A stretch of DNA of 64,000 nt from Todiramphus chloris collaris (Eukaryota > Chordata > Aves > Coraciiformes > Alcedinidae), in NCBI GenBank assembly GCA_025345505.1, contig JANVCC010000018.1, forward strand, positions 40,849,263-40,913,262. The letters are read 5' to 3'. The position numbers and the translations under genes were made by a program. How positions within the stretch are numbered: position 1 is the stretch's first letter; each line of letters starts with the position of its first letter. This document shows, piece after piece, positions 48,590-61,880 of this stretch. A model generated the notes under the pieces. That model did not search any database. It was not told the DNA's origin and saw only the letters and a list, made by a program, of their open reading frames with translations.

Positions 48590-48594
48590 CCCTT
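48590..48594 (-). repeat. Target-site duplication of the outer LTR (CCCTT), copy 2
   Basis: Partner of 47031-47035. Confidence 0.9.
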
Positions 48595-48876
48595 CTCTCC
48601 TTGAAATCTACTCTTTATAGTTAAATCACATTGATTATAGGACACCATCCAAGATTAGGCAGAAGAACAATGGCTACATGAAAGTGTAACAAATATACAA
48701 TCACGGGAAAGGCTGCATTGTATTCTCCTTCTTCCTGTGCAACTGTCTCTGTATGTACCAAATGTCATATTAGGTACCGAAGTATGTGAGAACAGAATGG
48801 CTATCTTGACATGGGCTTGTACTAAAAATACTGAGGTCAATAGTTTGATTAGTACTCTGGCTTCTGTGGTTCTATG

Positions 48877-49610
48877 GGGTCACAACAACCCCATGCAATG
48901 TTACAGACGAGGAGTGGCTGGAAAGATGACAGGCAGAAAAGAACCTGGGGGTGCCTATTGACAGGCAGTTGAATATGAGCCAGGAGTGTGCCCATGTGGT
49001 CAAGAAGGCCATTATTATTCTGGCTTGTAGCAGAAATAATATGGCCAGCAGGACAAAGGAAGTGATCCCCCTTTACTCAGAACTGGTGATAGTGCAACTT
49101 GAGTACTGTGCTCAGTTTTGGACCCCTCACTACAAGAAGGACATTGAAGGGCTGGAGTGCATCCAAAGAGCAACAAAGCTGGTGAAGGATCCAGAGCACA
49201 AGTCTTACTAGGAGAAGCTGAGGGAATTGAAGTTGTTTAGCCTGCAGAAAAGGGGGATCAGGGGAGACTTCACTCTCTACAACTACCTGGAAGGGGATCA
49301 TAGAGAGATGGGAGACAGTCTGTTCTCCCAAGTAATAAATGATAGAACAAGAGGAAATGGCCTCAGGTTACACCAGGGGAGGTTTAGTCTGGACATTCGG
49401 AAAAATTTCTTCACTGGAAGGTTTGTCAAGTGCTGGAACAGGATACACAGGGAAGTGGTGGGAGTCCGCATCCTAGAAGAGGTTTAAAAGACATGTAGAT
49501 GTCGTGCTTAATGATATGGTTTAATGGTGGACTTGACAGTGCTGGCTTAATGGTTGGATTCAATGATCTTAAAGGTCTTTTCCAACTTAAATGTTTCTAT
49601 GATACGATTC
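48877..49610 (+). mobile_element. CR1 LINE, 5'-truncated, about 0.73 kb
   Basis: Starts in the late ORF2 region (cacaacaaccccatgcaatg) and runs to a worn CR1 tail at about 49610. The plus-strand frames at 48951-49211 and 49227-49487 carry IDRQLNMSQECAHVVKKA, LVKDPEHKSY and [20 protein letters not shown], conserved CR1 C-terminal blocks. One in-frame stop separates the two frames. Confidence 0.95.
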
Positions 49611-51053
49611 AAAATGTATATAATTTGTTCCATGGGCGGCTTAATATTCTCCACATTATTTTGTTCCTTTTGTGACTAAAATCTTACAACCAGCTAGAAA
49701 ACACTGGCACTATATGTGCTATATTAAGTATGAATGGGATTAAGTAGCAAAGCAGATTTTTTTCATTTGGTAAATCAGCAATTCAAGGGATTATTCCTCT
49801 GGGAGCTAAAATATTTATAGTGCCACATAGACAGTATCATTTGGATTCTGATGAGTCAAATATAAACTTATCACTTAGGTGACAAGAAATGCCTGTTGTT
49901 ATAACTAGTCATATTTTAGTAGTACAGTAAAGCCTGGCTTTGAAGAAGGGTTATAACCTAGCTTATTTTATCACACTGATAATTAATTGCAGGTGCACAT
50001 AATTGAGATACAATTCATTGCCAGTGCCAAACCTTGCTATAAAGCTAAGGAAATTGGCACTAAAAATATGGCCTGAGGGGTTTGGCTCCTATTTTTGTTC
50101 AAGAAGATGGCAAAAACTCCTACTGATCTGAATAGGAACAGAATATGGTCCTAACTATTGGATGCTGTGTCTGTGAGTGATTCTCCTTTTCTTTTAATGT
50201 AAATTGACATATCTTAGCTTGACAAATTCTTCTCATTAGGGGTACTAGTATTACTTCATGGCCTAAGGCATTCATGACTCTAAACTGTTCTTGGTATTTA
50301 AAAAATAGTAATTTTAGGCCTATCCTCTCTCTTATTTTAGGTCCTTAACTTCTCCTGCTTCTGCAAAATGAAGCCCTGTAACATAAAGGCTGAAAACTTG
50401 AGTACTAGTATTGCACAGGACAAGGGAGATGCACAGAAGTTGAATAAACAACTGCAGCAAACACAAGTTTTTTGCTGGTTCCTAACTGCATTGTGTGCAG
50501 TTGAAATATCAAAGATAAATACAGGAATTTGTTTAGGCATTTCCATCAGTTTTGGTTCAAGTATATTACAGAAAGCAGAACTGATTATGAAAGAAAAGTA
50601 AGAATTTTCTACAGGTATTTTACTCCCTCTAGCTTTTAATTACCAATGTTAGGGTTTTTTTTTAATCAGGAGTTGCTTTTACTTCAATAGAGAAAAAAGG
50701 TAGGATGCTGTCGGACAGAGCAGCCTCCATGTCTTTGTTGTATGTCAGGTACATGTATTGTGCAGTTTATGATTTCAGTCTCTTTTTTGCAAGATATGAA
50801 CTATGATTTCCATAATATGCAGAAACTCACTCATGCCATGGCATATGTAGTATTTGTGCAATCAGTCCTCTTCAGCTTCACTGTATAAAGCTTCAAATGC
50901 AGGAAATATGGCACCTCAGACTAAAGGAACATGTGAGAGTTCTTGCCTCTAGGTCCAACTGGTAAGTGTAAGAAACACAAACATTTAAATGTAGAGCGAA
51001 TGGTAAATGAAGGGAGTGAGGATGGAGTTTTCCTGTTAAAAATTGTGAATAAG

Positions 51054-51118
51054 AGAAGGAAAGGGGAAAAAAAAAAAGGGGGGAGGGGGAAGGGGAGACA
51101 GGAGAGAAGGGAAGGAAC
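51054..51118. repeat. Purine-rich (A/G) tract
   Basis: A long run of A and G with one early interruption, including an 11-A run and several G runs. Mirror-like purine tracts of this kind can adopt non-B structure. Confidence 0.8.
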
Positions 51119-51261
51119 AAACTGCTTGTGTTGGCACTCATTTGCAAGGATTGATCATTTAGCCAATTGCTGGGTCTTCTAATGAAGTCCTTAAGAGTCT
51201 TAAACCAATATTGAAGAGGAGATTGGTCTTTTTTCCTAGCAGGGATAAATGTTATTTCTAT

Positions 51262-51287
51262 TGTGTGTGTGTGTATATATATATATG
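51262..51287. repeat. (TG)n(TA)n microsatellite
   Basis: About six TG units, then about six TA units. Confidence 0.93.
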
Positions 51288-51479
51288 GATATTTTGATAG
51301 TATATACATGGACTTTCTGGGAAGGAGGTGATTATCAATTTCTGTAGTGATTATAATAGTGGAAATCATGGAATTTTGTGTCAAAATTGGATCCTATGCC
51401 AACAGTGAAGTTGGATAGGTGGTGTCACCTGAATAATTGTATTCTTCATACTGTGGTAGCAGAGAAATCAATTATGGAT

Positions 51480-52560
51480 TCTCCCACCCTGTCCTCTGTT
51501 AGTCATATTTAAAGTTTTGATGCCATGCATTCCGTTTATGTGCTGCTGGCCTAATGATCCCCTGCACACTGGGAAAATCTTTGTTCTCTGACAGAAGTAA
51601 TAAAGCTGTCTGCACGATTCCCTCTTATGAGACATGGAATGCTCCCATTTTATTTAATCTGGTGGTGTGCAGCCTTTCAAAGTAAACACTTCACGGGGAC
51701 TGAATGGGGAATGACATCCGAGTGATTTGCCTGTGTGACCAAATAAAAATTAAAAACTTGCCTGTCAAAGAAAATAACAATGGTGCTTAATTTCAGATTT
51801 CCACTTTCCCCTCAAGAAACCTGCATGAGGGGAAACCCTTGCATGAGAAACCTGGGTCAAACAGTTTTAGCTCTCATTTCTACTGGGGCGTGTGTCTTCC
51901 TGTGGAAGTGTTTCAGCTTTCCCCTGCTCTTCATTCACTCATTACCACTGAATGGCAGCATACAGAAAATGAAGAGATCTAAATGCCAGCAGGAGACTGG
52001 CTGCTTTCTTCTAGACATGTCCTGAGCCCAGTCACCCAGAACAACTTGTGATCCCTGGACAAAGACACTCACAGCAGGTGGCCATATCAAGAAATTTTCC
52101 TCCTGGAATTAGATATTATTCCAGGAATCACTACTGAGTCAAACATAATGCCCCATCCTGCTGGGTCAAGTAGGATTTCATTTCAATTTCTTTACACAAC
52201 GATGCGTTTCATCTTGTCTGCGTACAATGACAGTGCTCAGGCATGAAATAAATTGAAGTGCTTGAAAGGCAGAATTATCCCTTGAACCTGCAGCATTCCC
52301 AACCCCAAAAACATACATTGTCAAGTGAGTTCCAGATAAGCAGGATCTTCACCGAGTGTTTGTGCTGCTTGGCTTCCTTTAATCATACTCCCTTTTGTAA
52401 AAGGGATTTTCGAGGGGAAAGATAAATCATTGCTGAGGAAAAAGGTCATTTTCAAAAGGCTTTAAGAGCTTCATTTTGTGTGGCTTTTCAAGGTGAAACA
52501 GGTAATTCAGTGCAGTGAAAACCTTTTGTATTCAACTTAATGCACAGTTCACACTACCAA
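51480..52560. promoter_or_regulatory. Candidate conserved non-coding block
   Basis: About 1 kb with more even base composition, scattered CpG and no repeat homology or simple sequence, unlike its flanks. It has many short motifs of the SOX, homeodomain and TCF types. Open frames in it are short and unconvincing. This is the texture seen in distal enhancers in gene deserts, but conservation cannot be judged from one sequence. Confidence 0.2.
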
Positions 52561-54816
52561 GAAAAAAAGTAACGAAATAAGCTTGAATAAAATTCTTCAT
52601 TAAAACTGTTCTTATAGGTGTGTGAGCCACATTTTGTTGTTTGCTAATACATTGACCTGAATATTGAAAAATAAATCTATGACTAATACTGAAACTGTAT
52701 ATCCTGGCTTTAAATCATCTGTGCCTCCAATATTGGACTATTTTCTTGCTGTTGTACAAAAGACATCAATCATTTCTACTGAGAATTACTTTTGTAATGT
52801 GTATACTGAATATACTGATACTGAGACATCCAGGCACATCACTGGCATCCTGCCCACAACCAGACGGAGACTCATATTTTTAGTGTAGGATAGCAAATGT
52901 TTTGCAATGTTTCTTGGATAATAATCCTGCCCTGGATATAGGGACTCTTTCTATACCTTTCAGACTACCAGTGTAGACCTTCCAGGTCTCTGGTCACAGG
53001 TTCAACATTTATTTGTTTAAGCTGAGCATTGCGTTTTAACCTCAACATATGAGCTCAGCGTAAGAATGACCAGCTAAGTATACATAGCTTGGGTTAGTAG
53101 ACTAACTAATGATCTTTTCAACTATAATGAATACACTTTGTTCTTTCTGATTTTTTTCCACTTAGCTGAGTATGCTCTAAAGAATGGCTGCACATATTTC
53201 ACTGGGAACAGCTAAGCAAAATATTCATTATTGTTAGCTATTTATCTATAACCTCAAATAATAATGCTAATTAAGAAAGTCCTCTTTCATAATGGGAGCA
53301 AATATTTGTTAAACATGCATCTGTATCAAGAATAGAGAATACAGGAACAGATCTTGTTTGCTTACTTGTTTTTCCCACACATAAAATATTGTTGATCAAA
53401 ATATGGTCACCTTCAACTCCGATCCAGCTCATATACGTGCTCTAAAACTACTGTAAAGACTAAAGGTAATCATTCATATTTAAGAAGAAATAGGCAGAAA
53501 TGCTGCTAAAAATGAACGTTCCTTTTAGGTAATAGCAGCCCTAAGGAAAGGCAACCAAGACTGCAGATAGACTGTGCTTGAGGAGGGATCTCATGAAGAA
53601 ACTGTGTTCCCTAAACTCATCTTCTTGTGCCTATCACGTCTCCTTGTTTAACAAAAGTTATTATCCCCACCTCCATATGCTTCTTCTTTGTGGAATATAG
53701 CATGTTTATTAAGAAGTATCTTACAGAGACTGTACATGGGATAATTTATGCTTATGAACTGTGGCAAATACTGTAAATCTAGTTTAAATTTTCAATGTAT
53801 TACATCTCTCCAAAACAAGAGCCATGGACCAAGTGTGCAACTGATGATCTTGATCGAGTGAAGACAGTATAAATATAGTATTGTTCATACAATAATGACG
53901 GAAAGGATGAGTTCATTTAGGAGACAGATTGGCTACCTTCAAGAAAGAAAATTAGTATATTAATTTCACATAAACAATTCCAAAATAAAATAAAAATACT
54001 AGATTTCTATTCTGTGCAATTATTTTTATGATATCTTGGTGTCTGCAAGAAGCCATGCCAACCTTGGAGAGAATTCTCCTTCAATACAATCATTAGGGTG
54101 GATAAACCTTGCCTGGAACATAGAAAATAGCCAGAGTAGAGAAGAATAAATATAGGAAAGGAAAGACATGGCTTCACAAACATTATTGAGTAAAGCATCT
54201 CATGTATTGATGTCCTTTTGACTACTCTAATGTGAGACATTTCTAAATTAGTCGCAGAAAGAGTCCTTCAGAAAGATCAAATATGTTCCTAGAGGTAATT
54301 TAATCACAAGGGCAATGCTCATTTTCATATAAAACCTTTCTCTTCAAGGCCATTGCTAGAATTTTAACCTACAAAGCAAGGTATATGTTCTATTCCAATG
54401 AAAACTTTGGACCCAAGTCTACTAATTTTATAGTAAATCAGGGCCTTTCAGTGCATTCCAGCATCTTCAGAGGAAAGGTTACAGGGGAAAACCTAATTAA
54501 TTTTCCTGAGTAGCTAATTAGTCAATTAATGTAATCTGAATCAGAAATATTATGGTGTGGATTTACTTTTCTTTTTCCAAATGTGATAGATCAGAAAAAA
54601 ACATTTATCCTGAATTTAAGCTTATGACAATATAAATTTATCAGTGTTGTAGGGAAAAAAGTGTATTTCTCATAGTTACTTTATATTCAAGGTCAGAAAT
54701 TATATTCTGTTATACCACATACCTATTTGTTGCACTTCATCTTAAATGTTGGATTTCTTCTTATCACATGAACATTAAGGGCTTCTTTCTATTGAGTTTT
54801 TCAGATGTTTTACCTT

Positions 54817-54829
54817 CCCCCCCCCCCCC
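54817..54829. repeat. Poly-C run at gap edge
   Basis: Thirteen C directly before the N run. Confidence 0.9.
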
Positions 54830-54929
54830 NNNNNNNNNNNNNNNNNNNNNNNNNNNNNNNNNNNNNNNNNNNNNNNNNNNNNNNNNNNNNNNNNNNNNNN
54901 NNNNNNNNNNNNNNNNNNNNNNNNNNNNN
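54830..54929. other. Assembly gap, exactly 100 N
   Basis: A round 100-base N run is a standard placeholder for a gap of unknown size. Its edges are C13 and T16, so a homopolymer or pyrimidine-rich repeat probably stopped the assembly. Open frames reaching across it mean nothing. Confidence 0.99.
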
Positions 54930-54945
54930 TTTTTTTTTTTTTTTT
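54930..54945. repeat. Poly-T run at gap edge
   Basis: Sixteen T directly after the N run. Confidence 0.9.
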
Positions 54946-55914
54946 GTAGGGAATTGAAGGTTAGATTTATTAACAAACAAACAACAACTAAAATATAAGT
55001 CTAAAGTAAGCTGAGAGCATCTATGACTATCAGCAAACACCAATGTATATAAAGTGATTTTGATATTTTTGATTATTACTGAAATGGCTATGTAGGTTAT
55101 CTAATATTTCACTGACTACAACACATTAGGTAGTCTACACCACTGGATATTTATTTTTATTTTTTAAAATTAGGAAATTCATCATTCTATATGCAAGGAT
55201 AGTAGCGGCTTTTACAATAACCTAGTTATCTTCTGTCTAATTATACACAATGCACTAACCACTACAATTATAGTGGCAGAGACTAAACACATCTCTTAGA
55301 CATCCCTTCTTTATGTAAGAAAAGATGCAGTATCATTTTTCAGTAATCTTGTCCATTGGCTATGGAACTGAGTAAATAGAAGTTCAGAGAAGAGATAAAA
55401 TGTTGCAGTTGTATTGTCTTGATCTAAAACTTGCCAACACAAATTATTCTCTGTAATCAGAGTGCCAGAAAGCTAATGACCCTATGGTTTCAGTAGACAG
55501 GGAACAAATTGAGAAAACAATTTGTTTTCATTCTTAAAGCATTGCAAGCAACTACTAATCATGAAACTGAAAACAAGATAGTTCTCTTGATAATTAAAAC
55601 ATATGCATAATTTTTACTTCATTTCCTTAAGATTTCAAGCTAATCCAATGGGGAAAAAAAAAAAGATAAATTGAAAAAAAAACCCCAAACTTCCATGCTG
55701 TTTTAGTGAAATCACATAACTGTTCAGTCCAAAACAAAATGTTCCTTCCACTTATTTTCATCTTAGAGTGTTAATTCAGTGTTATTCAAATTGCACCTGG
55801 AATACACAAAAACACCTTCTGATTTCATGATTGTGATCTGTCTTCTAATTTTTCTGCTTTATAAAAGAATGTTTCCAGTCAGTATTGCATTGTTTCTTTC
55901 TTACTTTGTTTTGT

Positions 55915-56029
55915 TGTGGGGTTTTTGGTTTTTTGCTTGGTTTTGTTTTTTTTTTTTCTTGTTTGTTTGCATTTTTTTGTTTGCTTGGTTGGTTTTGATC
56001 CTTTTCTTTTTTTTTTTTTTTTTTTTTTA
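55915..56029. repeat. T/G-rich low-complexity tract ending in poly-T
   Basis: Interrupted TTTG, TTGG and T runs, ending in about 21 T. The Phe/Leu/Trp-rich plus frame over it (55779-56030) is a product of this composition. Confidence 0.9.
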
Positions 56030-56606
56030 ATAATGCATATTTGTGGGATTTTTTATTAACAAAAAATATAGATTCCAGTACTCTGTATTTATACTAAGTC
56101 ACCAAAAGAAATATAGGAAAAGTCAAGTAAGTCCCAATCACAGACACTATGTTATGAAAAAAGGATTCTTATTTTGATCAAATTAATTTTTTTTCCAGGA
56201 TTTATTAATTAAAAAGGACAAAAGTACCTATCAGTGATTTTACATTAAATTTTCTTCACCTCACTGCATGTATGTCAATAACCGTATATTTCAAGGGGGA
56301 ACTTTACAAGACTGTTTATCATGTTTATATTAGTGATAATCCCCCCAACACACATACCATAGGTATAGTAATTTATTTTAGATCAGTTCTTATCTGAAGA
56401 CTAACTGGTAATTTAGCTGCTGACTGTTGGGTGCTGAAGTGGCTCTAGGATTATCAGACGAATAGTTGTCATAGTTCATTATAAGCCTAGTCCTAGATTA
56501 AAAGACTGCATTAAAACAGTATCTTCTTAACAACTGTTGAATCCAGTTTATGAGTTCTTTTGTGTGCACGTATAAAAATACATGCATATATCTTTGGTTT
56601 AGATAG

Positions 56607-57060
56607 TCATAGAATCATGGAACGGTAGGGGTTGTAAGGGACCTCTGGAGATCATTGAGTCCAACCCCGCTGGCAGTGTAAGAACACCTAGGGCAGGACA
56701 CACAGAAACAGATCTAGGCAGGTCTTGAAAGTCTCTAGAGAAGGAGATTCCACAACCTCTCTAGGCAGCCTGTTCCAGTGCTCTGTCACTCTCACAGTGA
56801 AGAAGTTTTTCCCTCATGATGAGGTGGAACTTCCTGTGTTTCAGCTTGCTAAAATTACCTCTCATCCTATCACAGGGCACCACTGAAAAGAGATTGGCCC
56901 CTTCTACTTGATATCCACCCTTCAGATATTTATAAACATTAGTAAGATCCCCTCTTGGTCTTCTCTTTTCCATGCTAAACAGTCCCAGGGCTCTCAGCCT
57001 TTCCTGATAAAAGAGATAATCCAGTCCCTTAACTTTTGTAGCTCTCTGTTGGACTCTGTT
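56607..57060 (-). mobile_element. CR1 LINE 3' piece, about 0.45 kb
   Basis: Reversed CR1 tail at 56607 (tcatagaatcatggaacg), then 3' UTR and late ORF2. The minus-strand frame gives YQERLRALGLFSMEKRRPRG, LTNVYKYLKGGYQ and KLKHRKFHL, the CR1 C-terminus. Truncated at about 57060. Confidence 0.95.
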
Positions 57061-60000
57061 GTGCAAATGAAGAGGGTATAATTCATCAAATCACTTCAGA
57101 CTTTGCTTTTCTTTTTGACTCAGTTCTCCTGTAGACCCCTATGTTTTGGAATCATAGGAATATTGTTCAGGTGTCCATAAAAATTAAAGACATCTTTGCA
57201 GATGGATTTCTGTAGATAGTGACAATATCATATTGAGAAAATCTTTCCATTCTTCCTCCTCTTTCTATGCCTATATATATGTCTGTGGGAAAGGGAAGAG
57301 AGATTTGGTGTTCTCATTGCCTACTGTCAGCGAAGATTCACTTTCTGTTCTTACAGCAGAAAACTCTGCTTTGTTTAGCCATTATCTTACCATTATTATT
57401 TGTATTGTTTACTTCTTTACAATACAATAAGATTTGACTCTGTCAGGCACTGACATAGAAAAGAAAAAGACAGACCATGGCTCAAACAATTCATGTTCTA
57501 AAGGTAAGAAATGCCTTAGCAGGTAACACAAGAATTAAAAAAAAACAAGACTAATGATCAACTATTGATATAATAAACCATCATTTCTACATGTCAGTTC
57601 CAGGACTATGCTTTTAATGTACATGTTTACACAAGAATCAGCAATGACTCCCAGTATTTGGATATGGAAAACTCTCTTTCTTCCCTAAAGAAGATGTGAA
57701 TATAGCAATCAATAAAAGATACAAAAGTATGTTCCTGAAACTGAGGGTCAAAGAAGACCTTTTACAGCAATGTCAATAAAAGTTACCAATAAATACCATC
57801 CAGTCATCAAAATAGACTAATTTAATTGAGTAGTATATCTCATAACAGAGAATGGTTTTGCTTATGCCAAAAATATTAAAATGTCATTCAAAACCCAATC
57901 TCAAACAAAGAACATTCTGTTTCATTTGTACTTCTTTATATATAAAGTTAATAATCTGTATTTAAAGACAAAGAATAAGATGACATTCCTGTGCTTCCAT
58001 TTATAGGAAGTACATTTGAAAAGCTTTATATCTTCTCTTTTCTAAATTTCATCCATATGCATGGGGTGTTGTTCTATTTCAAAAGTGCCATTCAGCTAAG
58101 GAACATGGGGGCTACGTAAGAGCTACAAGAGTTAGTGGCACAACTTACTAACTTTAGGGATCCAATCATTCTCAGTTTTAAAAGTAAAGTAAGAAAGTCT
58201 TCCAACCTCATTAAAAAATGTGTATATTAAAGCCGGTTTATTAATTTTGTTGTTGTTATACCAGTAGTACCCATAAACTACCAGACATTTACCACCAACC
58301 AATTATGAGTTTTGAGTGCAATATTCAGGACTGAATTTTTTCTAGTTCTGTAAGAACTGGTCGTGAGATATTAAATTCATTACAACAAGCATTTTTAATT
58401 CTTATACCCTTTTCTAATTGATACATATGGACAGTTTTCATTGTACAAAGGGATGACATTAGTATAAAGCCACTAGGTGTTCCTTTCCATTTCAGCCCTT
58501 TAAAGTAAGTCATACATCTCAAAAAACTCTCACTATTGCACAGCATTGGCACCAATATAGCTTCATTTTCTATGATCCTTTTGTGAAGACTCTGTATTCT
58601 TTTTAATGCCAGTGGGAGTCATGCTGTGTTTTCGGGATGAGCCTATATTGAGAATTACATTTTTCTTTTCAGATAGGCATAATGTGAAATTTATTGTTAT
58701 GAAAAGAATACTTACTAAGTGTACATCAAGACTCATAGCCTGATGGTGTAGTTGTATGCTAGAAAGATGGATCAGGGTCAGCAGAATGGAGCAAAATAGT
58801 GAGGAATTGACTTGATCATGTTTCAGTTCTAACAGTACAATTCATGGTAATACACTGTACCACCATTTGGCATATAAGACATGTTTTGCAAAATGTAGAG
58901 CTATGTTGTTGGATTTAAAACAGAGATAACGCTGCTGCTAATGAAGTACAAAAGAAAAGAAAGCCAGTGGCCACATACTGCAGTTCTAATACTCTGTGAA
59001 ATAAATACAAGGGAAATCGAAGAATGGTTGCCTGCTTATTTAATCCAACACCTGTAAATACAAGAAGACTCTTGTTAATTGTAGAGGAGACAAGGTAGTG
59101 GGATTAAATTTTGCATGGTCACCAAAGTGCTAACCAACAGTATAAAGTGTGAATATTGCTACTTGTCTGCAAGATGTGAAATATTTGCTGCCAGGTAGGA
59201 GATAGGTTTGGTCAGCCAAGTAGCTTGACTGACAGATTTTTTTTGCTGGTTCTCCTACTCTGAGAAATGGAGAAAGTTCCATTTTCACTAACTTTTAGAC
59301 TATGCTTATTACAAGTACATGAAGTATTTCCATGTAAAATGGATTAGCTGCTGAGATGTCTCACAGGCATGGGGATGTCAGTTAATGCCATAGTGGGCAT
59401 GAGGCAGCACTACCATTTAATATCAGGCATGACTGGATAGAAGGAAAAACTTGCAAGAAAGAAGAACCTTGTCATAAAAAAGACCAAAGATAGCTTTAGA
59501 TACCTGAAATTTGCTGAGAAGATAACTCTTTTACAGTGGGCAAAACACTTCATGATGCTGTAGCTGAGTGATACGGAATATGTAGAAAAGCAAAAATAAT
59601 AGAGCAGTTAAAAGACTTGAAGATATATTGAATTGCAAGAAGCCTGCCCCTATATCTTCCATTTGAAGAAGTTGCCTAAGAAAACTCCTGTACAAAGATA
59701 TACAGTTGTACATTTGGGAGGTTAATGTATGTACTTATTTTGTCATTAATTACAAAATTCACTGTCTCTTGTGACCAGCAGTCTTCACAGAAGCTTCATG
59801 AAAGCGATGTGTTTTGCATTCTTACATAAAATATATGATATGCACTTCTGGCCTTCAACGTATATGTTTGAAATTTTGACAGTGAAAGAGGAAGAAAGAG
59901 AAATATGTATTAAAAATATATTTACAAAAATGTATCTGTTTGCATTTCCTTTGAGGTCACTGAAGGTTACTAACAGTTTAGCCAAATGTATATCAGATAT

Positions 60001-61549
60001 AGTTTAGTTATATTTGCTCTGTGATCTGTATTAAATGCTCTAGTCATAATGAATTTCCACTGTTTAATGCATATAGCATTTCAAAAATCCAAAACTAGGA
60101 ACAAGCAGTGGTTGTTATAAACAAGAAAGAACTCTTAGAACTACTAGTCAGGGTGCAGTAACTATCTGTAAATGCCAAAAACATACAATAATTTACATTA
60201 CCTTTTCTTCAACTTTGCTTTCAAGGGTATAAGTTCTTCTTTGTGACCTACAACTGAGACAATGACAAGACAGAAATAACAACAAATGCAAAACTATACT
60301 TATGTAAATAGAAGAATAGCAGTGCATTAAGGGCAAGTAAGAACAAACCACACAACTGAATACCCTTCAGTCCATTGCCCCATTTTTTTTTTCCACAGAA
60401 CAATGAGAAATTTTTATTATTTTTGCACATTTCCAGGAATTGTAACATTAAACATAGGGTTTTGTGTTGTGACAAGACATATTAAATCCATGTAATGTAA
60501 TTTTAAAGATAATAGATCAGTTTAAGAAGTGGGATTTCTTTTGTTCATTTCACACCTGCTGCCTGATCATTTGATTAAATATTACCCAGACCTTGTAGTG
60601 AGAAAAACACTTAAACTTCTTTTTAGCAGTCACAATTACATAGGACTGTATATTATGTCTTTTTGTGGCCTCTTTCCCAAGCTAGTCTTTATGTAGAAAC
60701 AATTCTGCACTTGTGACCACCTTTGTTACCTTCTGTGTACATTTCCTCCTTCTCCTGGATCCTTTCAGATATGGTTGAATAATTTGAAAGAGCAAAGCTT
60801 CTTTAGAAAGACGTTTGATATCCTGAATGATTTATTTAAAATAATCTTTTCTTAGTTAGTTACTCATGTAAAACTTGGCAAGGTGAATTCCTAATATAAG
60901 TAGATAAGGAATATATTAGGAGATGAGGACTTTGACAGAATAGGTAAGCCCCAATGTGGATAATATCCTCCTTCTGCATAACAGGTTTTATGGCAATAAC
61001 AGGAGTCTGAGTCACTCTATTGCTCTCACCACCATATGTCAGACCAGCCAAGAATCACACAGCTGATGTTCATGTGCATTGGAGACAAAATGTAGACTTA
61101 AAATACCGCTTCGTCAGTACTAACTTCAAAAATAGTATATCCTGGGTGTCACCTGAATTACTTTAAAATTTCACTGAGTCTCTGAAGTGGCAAATTCTTA
61201 AATATATGCCAAAAAATTAAGAATGGAGGGGAACATTACCTACAATAGCCAAGGTTTAGAAAAGAAAGCAAGGCTTATGGGGAGTACTCTTTTATTAGGC
61301 TAACTGGTAATTGAATAGAAAACAACCAGATTTTGTGTCTGAAAGTTTGTCTTTCCTAATTATATCACTAGGTTTATCAAAAGATGTTGCTCCTCCCTGC
61401 AATGCTTGCTTAACTTAAAACTTCAAGATGTCAGAAATTCCATAGACATCTGGAAAGATATTTTACATATTTACATTTCAAATGCATCTAGTCACTATAT
61501 TGAACTGTCACCTGAATTATATCAAACTGTAAAACAGAAAGCCAAGAGC

Positions 61550-61880
61550 AGTCCTGTGATGTGGACATAATTGATCTTCTTTGATCCTTATTTAAAAATG
61601 CATTTCTTAATATCTGCATTCTGTGGCATAATTTCCATGCTGTGGTTGCTAGTGAAGAGGTTTATAAAGTCAACAGGCAGCAGGCATCCCTTTATGTAGC
61701 CCTGAATTATCACTCAAATGCAGTCTTCTTTTTCATGGCCCAACTTCTGAATACAGAAGACACCTTGTGAATCAGGCAGGACTGCATTTTATTTGCAGTG
61801 ATGGAGCTTGACTCAGACATGCTTCCTTGAAGCAGGCTTGAGTTGTGCTAATGTTACTGGTTCTTCACACTCTCATGTAC
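61550..61880. promoter_or_regulatory. Candidate conserved non-coding element
   Basis: A repeat-free block of even composition with motifs such as cttgactcag, taattgat and ctttgatcc (AP-1, homeodomain and TCF-like). Judged on texture only. Confidence 0.15.

Larger units (their letters stand above)
49611..56606. other. Long stretch without recognisable genes
   Basis: Contains a purine tract, TG/TA and T/G-rich simple repeats, the assembly gap and a candidate conserved block, each listed separately. No other feature is supported. Confidence 0.5.

Noticed and set aside
50893-51384. Minus-strand open frame of 163 codons, the longest in the window
   Set aside because: It runs through a purine tract and a TG/TA microsatellite, giving Ser/Pro/Phe-rich and Tyr/Ile/His/Thr-rich low complexity.
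54764-55043. Open frames crossing the N run
   Set aside because: Artefacts of translating unknown bases.
58325-58555. Minus-strand open frame of 76 codons
   Set aside because: The composition is protein-like, but AT-rich codons match the flanks, and no splice site or motif supports it.
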